From contig CAZWZG010000002.1 of NCBI GenBank assembly GCA_964638245.1, positions 1 through 64,000 on the forward strand: a stretch of 64,000 nucleotides of DNA, in the 5' to 3' direction. This stretch comes from CAZWZG01 sp964638245 (GTDB taxonomy: Bacteria > Pseudomonadota > Alphaproteobacteria > Rhodobacterales > Rhodobacteraceae). This document shows, piece after piece, positions 16,121 through 25,246 of the stretch; within the stretch, counting starts at the first letter, position 1; each line of letters opens with the position of its first letter. A program made the position numbers and the translations under genes. A model generated the notes under the pieces. That model made no database searches and had not been told where the DNA came from. It saw nothing but the letters and a program-made list of their open reading frames with translations.

Positions 16121-17010
16121 TGAGCGACAAAAGCGCGGAGAACCTGCGCGGTATGCTTCTTCTGACCGTCGCGATGGCGGGCATCGCGGGTCTGGACAGC
16201 TTGGGCAAGATTGCCTCGCGACACGCAGACTCCGCTTGGGTGATCACCGGCGTTGGTCTTGGTGCGTTCGTCGGTTTCCTTGTTCTCATGCGTGGACAAC
16301 AGCCGCTCTTTACCCGCGACGCGCTCAATCCTGCGGCACTGACCCGCACGCTGTGCGAGGCGGGCGCGTCCACTCTGATGATAATCTCACTGGCGTTTGT
16401 CCCCCTGTCGATGATCACGGTCCTGATGCAGACGGTACCACTGATGATCACTCTGGGCGCAGTACTGTTCCTCGGCGAGCGCGCGGCATGGCAGGACTGG
16501 GCGGCGCTCGCCGCAGGGTTCGGGGGCATGCTCCTCATCGTCCAACCTGGCAGTGAGGCGCTCGGTCCCGGCATCCTGATCACGGTTGCGGCCACGATTG
16601 GGTTTGCCATGCGCGACCTTGCCAGCCGCGCAACACCAAAAACCGTGACCAACTCCCAACTGGGTGCATGGGGCGGGGGCGCGTTGGCCATTGTGGGCCT
16701 GATCTGGGCGCTGATCTCGGGCGCAACGCCACCGCCCATGACCCTGGCGACGCTCGGGTTCTTCCTTGCGATTGTCGCTCTGGCCACGTTCTCGCTCTAT
16801 TGCGTGACGGCGGCGATGCGGATTGGCGACGTCGCCACGATTGCCCCTTTCCGTTACACGCGGTTGGTGTTCGGCATTGGCCTTGGCATTCTGATCTTTG
16901 ACGAAGACCTGAACCTCGCGACCATAATCGGGGGGGCGATCATTGTCGTCAGCGGGCTCTATGTCTGGCAGCGTGAGCGCGTCAGGGCACGGCGGGCCAA
17001 AGCCGCATGA
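16120..17010 (+). CDS. EamA/DMT-family transporter
   Basis: A 296-residue inner-membrane protein with about ten hydrophobic helices in two EamA repeats (about 10-145 and 155-285) and a basic C-terminal tail. Members export metabolites such as amino acids or drugs; the substrate cannot be read from sequence. Its ATG overlaps the last base of the polA TGA, and its end overlaps the next gene in ATGA, so translation is probably coupled. Confidence 0.88.
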   Translation: MSDKSAENLRGMLLLTVAMAGIAGLDSLGKIASRHADSAWVITGVGLGAFVGFLVLMRGQQPLFTRDALNPAALTRTLCEAGASTLMIISLAFVPLSMITVLMQTVPLMITLGAVLFLGERAAWQDWAALAAGFGGMLLIVQPGSEALGPGILITVAATIGFAMRDLASRATPKTVTNSQLGAWGGGALAIVGLIWALISGATPPPMTLATLGFFLAIVALATFSLYCVTAAMRIGDVATIAPFRYTRLVFGIGLGILIFDEDLNLATIIGGAIIVVSGLYVWQRERVRARRAKAA

Positions 17011-17573
17011 ACGATCGCCCTGAGGTCGAAGTTAAGAGTCGGGCCGATTTGCGCGATTGGCTGGAGACGAACCACGCATCCAGCCCATCGGTCTGGCTGG
17101 TGACCTACAAGAAACACACAGACCATTATGTCCCGTTTGAAACGCTCATTGAAGAACTGCTGTGTTGGGGATGGGTGGACAGCCGGACACGTGGCGTGGA
17201 CACCGACCGCTCCAGCGTCCTGATCGCTCCAAGAAACCCAAAGTCGGCCTGGTCCGCGGTCAACAAGGGCCTCGTGGACAAGGCGCGCGCCTCCGGCGCA
17301 ATGACCCCGGCTGGCGAAGCGCTGATCGAAATCGCCAAGGCCAGCGGCATGTGGACCTTTCTGGATGACGTGGAGCGGCTGGAGCGACCCAAAGACCTCG
17401 AAGCGGCACTTGGTGAACGTATCGAGGCGTGGGAGGCATGGCCGCGCAGCGTCAAGCGCGGCACGCTCGAATGGATCAAGACTGCGAAAACTGAGCCCAC
17501 TCGTGCCAAACGCATCGCCGACGTGGTCACATCCATCGACGCCGGGCTGCGACCGTCGCCTTTCCGGCGCTGA
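17007..17573 (+). CDS. YdeI/OmdA-family protein
   Basis: A 188-residue soluble protein with the N-terminal DUF1801-like strand pattern SSPSVWLVTYKKH, the block ELLCWGWVDSRTRGVD and a C-terminal YdeI helical motif (RGTLEWIKTAKTEPTRAKRI). Relatives are linked to resistance to cationic peptides and bacteriocins, but the activity is unknown. It overlaps the EamA gene by 4 bases, making it the last gene of the polA-EamA-YdeI unit. Confidence 0.82.
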   Translation: MNDRPEVEVKSRADLRDWLETNHASSPSVWLVTYKKHTDHYVPFETLIEELLCWGWVDSRTRGVDTDRSSVLIAPRNPKSAWSAVNKGLVDKARASGAMTPAGEALIEIAKASGMWTFLDDVERLERPKDLEAALGERIEAWEAWPRSVKRGTLEWIKTAKTEPTRAKRIADVVTSIDAGLRPSPFRR

Positions 17574-17593
17574 CGCTCCCTTCATCTGGACAG

Positions 17594-17634
17594 AAATATC
17601 CCGGGGGGCTCCGAAGGAGCGGGGGCAGCGCCCC
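17594..17634 (+). repeat. Convergent-gene hairpin repeat, copy 3
   Basis: GAAATATCCCGGGG (from 17594), then two hairpins: GCTCC-GAA-GGAGC and GGGGC-AGC-GCCCC (17622-17634). It lies between the YdeI gene and the convergent WYL regulator, ending one base before the latter's stop. Confidence 0.7.
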
Positions 17635-17635
17635 T

Positions 17636-18322
17636 CTAGGGCTTGTGATACGCCTCGCGCGCATAAAAATCGGCAAGCGTTTGGCCTTTTTTATTCCGAA
17701 ACGCTCCGTCGTTGGTTAGATCGGCAATACGGTCGACCCGAAACATGCGGAAATCGTCGCGCAACTCGCACCAGCCAACCAGCGTCCAGACATTGCCCCA
17801 GAACCAAAGCCCCAATGGACGAACGGGTCGATCCGTTCGGTTGTTATAGGCATCAAAGTAATCGAGGCGCACGCGGGTGCGTCCGTCAATTGCACGCTCC
17901 AGCCGATCCAGCATGGCCCGGGTTTCATCGGCGATGCCGGGGCCTTGCATGGCGTGGATTTCGATCTGTCGGGCCTTTTGTCGCTCTGCCTCGGGCAGCA
18001 CGGCTTCGATCTTGACGATGGCTTCTTCAGCAGCGCGCGCCATTTCCACTCCACCCCAGGCGCGGATCATGCGCGCGCCTGCGACAAGGCTGACAATCTC
18101 TTCGCGGGTGAACATCATCGGGGGTAGGTCGTAGCCCGCGCGCATCACATAACCGACACCGGCTTCGCCCTCGATCGGCACGCCCGAGCCAATCAGGTCC
18201 GCGACATCGCGGTAGATCGTACGCTCGGACACTTCCAGCCATTCTGAAAGCTGCCGCGCCGTGACCAACCGTCCACCCCGAAGGTGTTGGACGATCTGGA
18301 ACAGTCTGTCGGCGCGGCGCAT
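17636..18322 (-). CDS. YafY-type HTH/WYL-domain transcriptional regulator
   Basis: A 228-residue regulator with an N-terminal HTH_11 winged helix (about 1-60, with RQLSEWLEVSERTIYRDV) and a C-terminal WYL ligand-binding domain (about 135-215, with LGLWFWGNVWTLVGWCELR, where WTL takes the WYL position). WYL domains bind nucleotides or nucleic acid. It sits 3 bases downstream of a VOC-family gene, and an inverted repeat over the promoter of that pair suggests self-control. Confidence 0.88.
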   Translation of the reverse strand: MRRADRLFQIVQHLRGGRLVTARQLSEWLEVSERTIYRDVADLIGSGVPIEGEAGVGYVMRAGYDLPPMMFTREEIVSLVAGARMIRAWGGVEMARAAEEAIVKIEAVLPEAERQKARQIEIHAMQGPGIADETRAMLDRLERAIDGRTRVRLDYFDAYNNRTDRPVRPLGLWFWGNVWTLVGWCELRDDFRMFRVDRIADLTNDGAFRNKKGQTLADFYAREAYHKP

Positions 18323-18325
18323 GGG

Positions 18326-18688
18326 TTAGGCAGCGTTCTCAAAGAGCCCGATGGAATTTCCATCCAGATCCTTGGCATAAACGAAGCGCCCGACGGGCAG
18401 TGGAATGGGCTCTCCAACGATCTCGCCACCGGCTGCGCGACAGCGTTCGGACGCGGCTTCCAGAGTGTCAGGAACGGCGATGTGGACGGTCGGGCCGTTA
18501 TCGGTTGCTGGCGTTCCGGGATACAGGTGACCACCAGCGGCATCCATCGAGCCGCCGAATTCCGCCATCGGGTTGGGGCCTTCGTTGTTGACGGTCATGT
18601 CCCAGCCATAGACGGCGTTATAGAACTTGATGGACGCATCCAGGTCGGTGACGGGGATCTCGCTCCAGACGACGATTGGATTAGACAT
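18326..18688 (-). CDS. VOC (glyoxalase/bleomycin-resistance) family protein
   Basis: A 120-residue protein with two beta-alpha-beta-beta-beta modules (IVVWSEIPVTDLDASIKFY and VHIAVPDTLEAASERCRAAG) and a C-terminal DLDGNSIGLFE. VOC proteins bind a metal and act on small organic molecules; the substrate is unknown. ATG 18688 follows GAGGAG; a longer reading to 18727 has no good site. It is in an operon with the WYL regulator, a common pairing. Confidence 0.87.
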   Translation of the reverse strand: MSNPIVVWSEIPVTDLDASIKFYNAVYGWDMTVNNEGPNPMAEFGGSMDAAGGHLYPGTPATDNGPTVHIAVPDTLEAASERCRAAGGEIVGEPIPLPVGRFVYAKDLDGNSIGLFENAA

Positions 18689-18739
18689 TTTGATTCTCCT
18701 CAGTGGTGTTTGCGATGAACCTGTCATCGCACACCCCTG

Positions 18740-18777
18740 CTGACAGCATTGTGTCAGGATGGTTGTCAGGAGGTCAA
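18740..18777 (-). promoter_or_regulatory. Promoter with inverted repeat upstream of the VOC/WYL operon
   Basis: On the minus strand TTGACC (18777-18772), an 18-base spacer and CACAAT (18753-18748). CTGACA-N6-TGTCAG (18740-18757) lies across the -10. The position suits repression, perhaps by the WYL regulator; further TGTCA copies lie at 18722 and 18765. Confidence 0.5.
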
Positions 18778-18785
18778 GAAAACCC

Positions 18786-19721
18786 TCAGATCGTCGGAAC
18801 CAGATTGATATCCTCGGCCATCAGCACATATCCCGGTGCCGGACCTGCGTTCACAACGAGAACCAGTTCCCCGTCTATCTCAACTTCAAAGATCGTGTCG
18901 GGGCCATCAGTGTCCGCGGTGACGACGACACTAGGCTCGGGGCCGCTGTAGAGCAGTTCGATCTGGTCGGTGCCATCGTCATAGTCGTTCACGACAGGGG
19001 CGGCGCCATCGATCCATGCGCCCGAAACAAACGTGTCAGCATCATCGTCATTGGGGCCGCCTTCTTCGCCACCCCAAGCCTGATCGTCGGTGCCAAGGAT
19101 CAGCCGGTCGGCGCCGTTGCCCCCGATCATTGTGTCGCGCACATCCGTGTCTTCGCCCAGGACCAACACGCGACCATCCAGCGTATCGTCGCCCGGATCA
19201 CCGTCCATCGTGTCCGTTCCGAGGCCACCGATCAGGGTATCGCCGCCTTGGTTGCCGCGCAGGTTGTCCATCCCTTCGCCGCCATCGATCGTGTCGCTGC
19301 CCAAGGCACCCTCGATGGTGTCATCGCCGTCTTCGCCAAAGAGGTCGTCGTCGCCATCGCCGCCGCGGATGAAGTCGTTTTGGTCACCGCCACGGATCGT
19401 GTCCATGCCTGCACCACCGTAAAGCTCGTCTTCGCCTATGCCGCCATCGATGGTGTCGTTGTCGGCGTTGCCGTCGATGAAATCGTCGCCCGGTCCGCCA
19501 GACAGAGTGTCGTCGCCGCCACGACCAAAGATCGTATCGACCCCAAGCCCGCCATCAAACGAGTTGGCCAGCGCGTTGCCGTCATAGGTGTCGTCTTCGC
19601 CTTCGCTGAAAAGCGTTTCTTCGTTGCCAGGATTTTCTTCGTCATCCGAACTGCCGCCGCCTCCGCCGGCAATACCCGCGACAAGACCCACGCCAAGCAG
19701 CAACAAAAGTGCTTCGATCAT
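18786..19721 (-). CDS. RTX calcium-binding repeat protein with N-terminal anchor
   Basis: A 311-residue, very acidic protein. Residues 1-20 are a hydrophobic helix (EALLLLLGVGLVAGIAGGGG), then an S/D/E linker, then about a dozen hemolysin-type nonapeptides (GGxGxDxhx, about 57-215) that fold as a calcium-bound beta-roll, then a C-terminal beta-rich segment. Typical RTX proteins leave by type I secretion with no N-terminal signal; here the helix suggests membrane anchoring or a Sec route. No secretion genes are nearby. The role is unknown. Confidence 0.82.
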   Translation of the reverse strand: MIEALLLLLGVGLVAGIAGGGGGSSDDEENPGNEETLFSEGEDDTYDGNALANSFDGGLGVDTIFGRGGDDTLSGGPGDDFIDGNADNDTIDGGIGEDELYGGAGMDTIRGGDQNDFIRGGDGDDDLFGEDGDDTIEGALGSDTIDGGEGMDNLRGNQGGDTLIGGLGTDTMDGDPGDDTLDGRVLVLGEDTDVRDTMIGGNGADRLILGTDDQAWGGEEGGPNDDDADTFVSGAWIDGAAPVVNDYDDGTDQIELLYSGPEPSVVVTADTDGPDTIFEVEIDGELVLVVNAGPAPGYVLMAEDINLVPTI

Positions 19722-19843
19722 TGCAATCCACCTTCACCCAAACTCGCGAGCAAAGTACGTGGGCCAGCGCTCGCCTGTCGACGACAACCTGATCTTTTAG
19801 TTAATTTTTAGAAGAATTGGCGCGAGTGGGCGACAACTGCATC

Positions 19844-21571
19844 CTAGACAGCGGTCGCAACGACAAGGTCGGTAACACCCGCCAAAAGAAAAAGCTCGAA
19901 AACGATCACGACGCCGAACGCAATACGCGTAAAGATTTCTAGGGCGACCTGGTCTTTGCGAAGGGTCGGCTGGCCTTCTGGCGTTTGTTGCAAAAGATCG
20001 GACGATGGGCCCGCCTTTATACGTTTTGCCATAAGGGCCCGCGCAAGTTGGAAATGACTATCTGACCGCTCAATCCGCTCATTCGAATTGCAAATGACAA
20101 AGAGCGCGAAAACCACGGCGGTGGCCAGAGCGGAGGCTCCCAAGTCCTCCATCAGGCCGCTACCACGGGCGAAAATGGCCTGGAGAACAATGAAAAACGC
20201 CAAAAGGCACATGAGGATGATTTCTGCCGTTGAAATCGCAGGGGCTTTGGTCCGTACCCAATCTTCCGCGGTGTCCTCAAGGCGCTCGGTCTCGTCCCTT
20301 GAGAGATTCAACTGTTCGATTGTGACTTCGAGGTGTTGCGCAGTTTTCGGTGCGGTCGCGAAATCGGCGTAATACATTTCCTCATAGGCGGCGATCGTTG
20401 AGCGGCACGCATCGCGGCGGTTGTCTGCGGCTTTGCTCAGATAGGATTTGAGTGCGGCGGCATAGGTGTTCGCGCTTTGCTTTTCGCTAACTTGCCGCCG
20501 CCAAACCCGTTCGAGCATGAACGCCGCGAAAAGCGCATAAAGCGTCAGCGTATAGCCCAGGTATTCAGACGAAGACGGCGCGACATTCGCATCGATGAAC
20601 ACGCAGCAACCGAGGAAAAGAGCGATCAGCGCGAGGTTGGCGTAAAGCGAATCCACTGTCCCTGCGTTGATGTGCAAAAGGATGTTGGCGCAAACGACAA
20701 GTAGGATGCCGATCAAGGTCTTCGAATCCGGGTTACTGAAACCGAACGCCACCAGCAGGGCCGCACTGAGCACCGGAATGAAATACGCGATCGAAGCAAA
20801 CGTGTGCCTTTTGCTGTCCGTCAGTGCGATGGTCCAAAGCGTGTTGGCGAAAAACACGTTTGTCACGCCAAGGAAAAGGCCAATTGCCAGCGAATAATCG
20901 GTCGTTGGCGCGGGGATCCCGGAAAACAGGAGAAATCCCACCGAAAGGAGGGCGGCGACGCTCGTCGGGCCTAGGTAGAAGCTTGCCTCGGGCGCCATGG
21001 TCAGCTTCACTTTTTGGGCAAAGACGAAATAAATCGCCGCTGAAAGGGCCGAGGTCAGAGACAGGAAAAGGATCTGTCGGCCTTCACCCTCGAGCATGGA
21101 AGCCTCTTCAAAACCCGTCCCGAGGATAAGGAAAACGATGCCCATGAAGGCCACGGCGATCCATATGTCGTCGAAAAAGCTCGACGCCAGTTTGAACTCG
21201 CGCATCAGCGTGGTTGATCCGAAGTAGAGAATGATTGGCCAAAGATAGTTGATGATCGTCGCCTCGATCGCGAAGACCGAGACAAGGCAAAAATAAAGCG
21301 CGTGGTAATGCACGAAAAGCGCGATGCCGGAGATCACGCTCAGTTTGAAAGTACCGAAGTTGAAATGCGTGGCGGCGATGTCGGCAAAGCTTTGGCGGCG
21401 AATAACCTTCTCGCGTAGAAAAAAGCAGGTGGCGCCAACGATGATCGCATAGGAGGCAATCGCCAGGGCACTTGCCCCTTCGGAAAAGAGGTTCAAGAAC
21501 GCGGCCAGCGCGCTCCAGAGCAGGATCGGCACAATGGCGGCAGCATAAGGATTGAGGTTCCGGATTTTCAT
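19844..21571 (-). CDS. DMT-family transporter fused to an extra membrane/coiled domain
   Basis: A 575-residue membrane protein, about twice the usual DMT length. Residues 1-302 form a ten-helix EamA-type transporter. Two more helices follow (about 311-326 and 337-354), then a long charged helical region (355-445), two helices (449-468, 478-495), a basic linker and a last helix (549-572). I do not recognise the C-terminal part. It starts 18 bases after the stop of an HD phosphohydrolase gene, so the two are probably one operon. The substrate is unknown. Confidence 0.72.
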   Translation of the reverse strand: MKIRNLNPYAAAIVPILLWSALAAFLNLFSEGASALAIASYAIIVGATCFFLREKVIRRQSFADIAATHFNFGTFKLSVISGIALFVHYHALYFCLVSVFAIEATIINYLWPIILYFGSTTLMREFKLASSFFDDIWIAVAFMGIVFLILGTGFEEASMLEGEGRQILFLSLTSALSAAIYFVFAQKVKLTMAPEASFYLGPTSVAALLSVGFLLFSGIPAPTTDYSLAIGLFLGVTNVFFANTLWTIALTDSKRHTFASIAYFIPVLSAALLVAFGFSNPDSKTLIGILLVVCANILLHINAGTVDSLYANLALIALFLGCCVFIDANVAPSSSEYLGYTLTLYALFAAFMLERVWRRQVSEKQSANTYAAALKSYLSKAADNRRDACRSTIAAYEEMYYADFATAPKTAQHLEVTIEQLNLSRDETERLEDTAEDWVRTKAPAISTAEIILMCLLAFFIVLQAIFARGSGLMEDLGASALATAVVFALFVICNSNERIERSDSHFQLARALMAKRIKAGPSSDLLQQTPEGQPTLRKDQVALEIFTRIAFGVVIVFELFLLAGVTDLVVATAV

Positions 21572-21589
21572 GCCTTGGTCCCGCGCCGA

Positions 21590-22414
21590 TCACGCATCGT
21601 CGGATTTGTCTTTGGCCGCTTGGCGCGCGGCCCATTCTCGGATCGGCCCATGTTTGCGCTCAGAGCGGGTGAACGCTTCGATGAACGCCTTTGAGTCGGC
21701 GACATAGTCACGGTCGAGCTTGATGTCTTTGAGGCTGCCCTGGGCGACGATCCGATCCGATAGCCCGACGATTTCCTCGGTCACGAACCCGGTCATGTCG
21801 CGGTCGGCAAGCCGTGCGGCTTCTTCGACGATCCAATAGTCGGCTTGCGGGAGTTCGAGGACGAGCGGCACGATCTGTTCTTCTTCGTCGTCCTCGTCCG
21901 GTGGGTGCCATTGCAGGGTGTCGGCAAGCGTTCGGATCGCGTCTTGGTACCGAGCGCCGAGGGAACGGGCCGTATCGTTTGGCAGGGCGGACAGGCGGCC
22001 CGGATCAGAGTTGTCCGTCAGATCGGCGATCTTGACGCGAATGGCTGGGTGGTCGCGGCTTTCGGCAAGTGCGGCAATCCAAACGGCATAGCTGCGCGGA
22101 TCGTCCGGGATGCGCGTCACGGCTTTGACGATGCGGATCACGTCCTCGGCATAGCCAAGACCGCGCAGCATGTCTTCGGTCATATCCGTGTCTTCAAGCG
22201 TGTCGTGGAGCCAGGCGGCGTGATACTCAGCCTTTGTGGCGCGCGGAAAGAGGCGGCGAAGGTTTCGGGACACGCGCACAAGATGCAAGAAGTAGGGCTG
22301 GCCCGCCTTGTCCACTTGGTTCGCATGAAGATGGGCCGCACGCGCGGCGGTCTCTTCCAGTGTAGGGTGGAACGGCCCATCGGTTGGGTCGAGGGTCAAA
22401 AGCGGATTGGACAC
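21590..22414 (-). CDS. HD-domain phosphohydrolase (RelA/SpoT hydrolase-like)
   Basis: A 274-residue protein whose first half matches the RSH/MESH1 hydrolase fold: H44 in PYFLHLVRV, the HD pair H70-D71 in AAWLHDTLEDT, and D131 in VRVKIADLTDN, which together form a Mn2+ site. There is no synthetase, TGS or ACT domain. Family members remove pyrophosphate from (p)ppGpp or hydrolyse related nucleotides. The second half (about 170-274) is charged and unassigned. It is the probable first gene of an operon with the long DMT fusion. Confidence 0.8.
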   Translation of the reverse strand: MSNPLLTLDPTDGPFHPTLEETAARAAHLHANQVDKAGQPYFLHLVRVSRNLRRLFPRATKAEYHAAWLHDTLEDTDMTEDMLRGLGYAEDVIRIVKAVTRIPDDPRSYAVWIAALAESRDHPAIRVKIADLTDNSDPGRLSALPNDTARSLGARYQDAIRTLADTLQWHPPDEDDEEEQIVPLVLELPQADYWIVEEAARLADRDMTGFVTEEIVGLSDRIVAQGSLKDIKLDRDYVADSKAFIEAFTRSERKHGPIREWAARQAAKDKSDDA

Positions 22415-22480
22415 GAGCGTTCTAGGGACAAAACTGAGGAATAACTTTGATGTGAAGGGATCGCAGTTTGGCGTTGTCTG

Positions 22481-22717
22481 TCAAGGACGCGTCACCCATC
22501 CGACAAACCGCATGACAAACGGACGCCCAACCAAGAGCGTTGGAAAGGCAATCGACCAGGCCAGCGCCCACGCGCTCATCCAAATGCCAAAGACGCCCTC
22601 CACCGGCCCCGCGACTTTGAATGCGGTCACACCGGTGACCAAGAGCGACATGATGCCCGACATAATGAGCGCGAAAAGGCATACGCCAAACCATGGGTGA
22701 TGCAGGATCGCGCGCAT
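22481..22717 (-). CDS. DUF2798 small membrane protein
   Basis: A 78-residue protein with two hydrophobic helices (about 9-33 and 42-68) and the family-like core GIMSLLVTGVTAF...WMSAWALAWSIAFP. Function unknown. Its start shares one base with the stop of the DUF1285 gene (22717), so the two are translated together. Confidence 0.75.
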   Translation of the reverse strand: MRAILHHPWFGVCLFALIMSGIMSLLVTGVTAFKVAGPVEGVFGIWMSAWALAWSIAFPTLLVGRPFVMRFVGWVTRP

Positions 22718-23310
22718 CAGATGCCCTCAAGTGCTCTCGAGGGAATGAATGGAAAGAACGTCCCGCCCGAACGCACACCGAACCAGTCTTCGCCCTCGAC
22801 CTCGTCCGTTTCGCCGATATCCACAAGGCGGTAGAAGCTTTTGCGATCGATCAGGGCCTCGAGGTTCGACCGGATAAAAATGTACGGTGTCGGCTCGTCG
22901 GTTTGAGGGTCGCGTATTACACGGATCGGGTTGTCGGGACCAGCGGTGGCATGGTCGCCAACGTTGGTCTCAAAGGTGATCGCACCGTCCGCTGTCTCGA
23001 AATCAACGGCGACAAAGGGCGCGTCATCAACCGTTATGCCGACCTTTTCCACGGGCGTGACAAGGAAGTACTTGTCGCCCTCTCGTTTGAGAATCGTCGA
23101 AAACAGGCGGACCAGTTCGGGCCGTCCAATGGGCGTTCCCAAATAAAACCACGTCCCGTCGCGTGCGATCCGAATATCCAGATCGCCACAAAACGGCGGA
23201 TTCCAGAGGTGAACGGGTGGCAAACCGCCTTTAGAAGCGGCACGCGCGCTTGCTGCGATGCCTTCTGCGGTCGGCTTCACGGAGTTTTGTGGATTTGTCG
23301 GTTTTGCCAT
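22717..23310 (-). CDS. DUF1285 protein
   Basis: A 197-residue soluble protein with the DUF1285 hallmarks VHLWNPPFCGDLDIRIARDG, FYLGTPIGRPELVRLFSTIL and FIRSNLEALIDRKSFYRLV. The fold is known from structural genomics but no activity is established. It lies back to back with the MoxR operon (59 bases between starts) and in many alphaproteobacteria is found beside it, which suggests a shared process. Confidence 0.88.
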   Translation of the reverse strand: MAKPTNPQNSVKPTAEGIAASARAASKGGLPPVHLWNPPFCGDLDIRIARDGTWFYLGTPIGRPELVRLFSTILKREGDKYFLVTPVEKVGITVDDAPFVAVDFETADGAITFETNVGDHATAGPDNPIRVIRDPQTDEPTPYIFIRSNLEALIDRKSFYRLVDIGETDEVEGEDWFGVRSGGTFFPFIPSRALEGI

Positions 23311-23369
23311 TTGTGCCGCGCGGGATAGTTCGTTTGTATAGAACCATAAGCCGCAATCAGGAGAATGCC

Positions 23370-24373
<1,004 letters not shown>

Positions 24374-24377
<4 letters not shown>

Positions 24378-25246
24378 GCCAGGCTGCCGCTCTCCGACTG
24401 GGTGCCGAGGCGCTTGCTGGTCCGCTTCCTGCCTTGCTGGCAGAGGCGGAGCATCTGGCGGCGACGGTGCAACTTGGCGAGCACGGGCGGCGACGCGCCG
24501 GGCAAGGCGATGAGTTCTGGCAGTACCGCGCACATGTTCCGGGCGATGAGACGCGCGCGATTGATTGGCGACGCTCGGCGCGTTCGGACGGCTATTTCGT
24601 GCGCGAAAAGGAATGGCAGGCAGCGCAAAGCATTTTGCTTTGGGTGGATCGTGGCCAGTCGATGACGTTTTCGTCCAAGCCCGGATTGCCCCAAAAGGGT
24701 CAGCGGGCGCGCCTGTTGGCCCTTGCCCTTGCGGTGCTTTTGAACCGAGGCGGAGAGCGTGTCGGGCTGACCGGTCTTGAGGCGCCACCGCGTTCGGGTC
24801 CCTTGCAGTTGCTGAGAATTGCTCAAGCGCTCTTGGGCGACGAAACCGAAGAATACGCGCGACCGCGACTTCAGGGTCTTGTGACGCACGGGCGCGCGGC
24901 GTTTTTCTCCGACTTTCTTGGCGATATCTCGGAAACAGAGACGGCGCTTTTCACCGCCGCGGATCGCGGAATTCGTGGGGCGCTTGTTCAAGTGCTGGAC
25001 CCCGAAGAAGAAGCGTTCCCCTTCGATGGGCGTACGATTTTCGAATCCATGGGCGGCGGTGTCAGCCATGAAACACTAAAGGCGCGCGAATTGCGCGACC
25101 GTTACCTGGATCGTCTGGCAGAGCGCAAGGATGCGCTTCAAGCGCTCGCGCGAAAGGCCGGATGGCAATTCCAATGTCATCATACCGACCGCTCAGGCAG
25201 TTCGGCGATGCTTTGGCTCTATGGCGCGCTGGAGCGCAGCCGCTGA
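24374..25246 (+). CDS. DUF58 protein
   Basis: A 290-residue soluble protein with the DUF58 signature FWQYRAHVPGDETRAIDWRR (about 50-70) and a VWA-like core (SILLWVDRGQSM, AAFFSDFLGDI). The MIDAS is incomplete: DRGQS instead of DxSxS. The start is a TTG at 24374 that overlaps the MoxR stop in TTGA; no ATG lies near the family start. DUF58 genes almost always follow moxR. Confidence 0.88.

Noticed and set aside
18759..19811. 350-codon plus-strand frame opposite the RTX gene
   Set aside because: A repeat-driven mirror of the glycine/aspartate repeats; the RTX reading is the sensible one.
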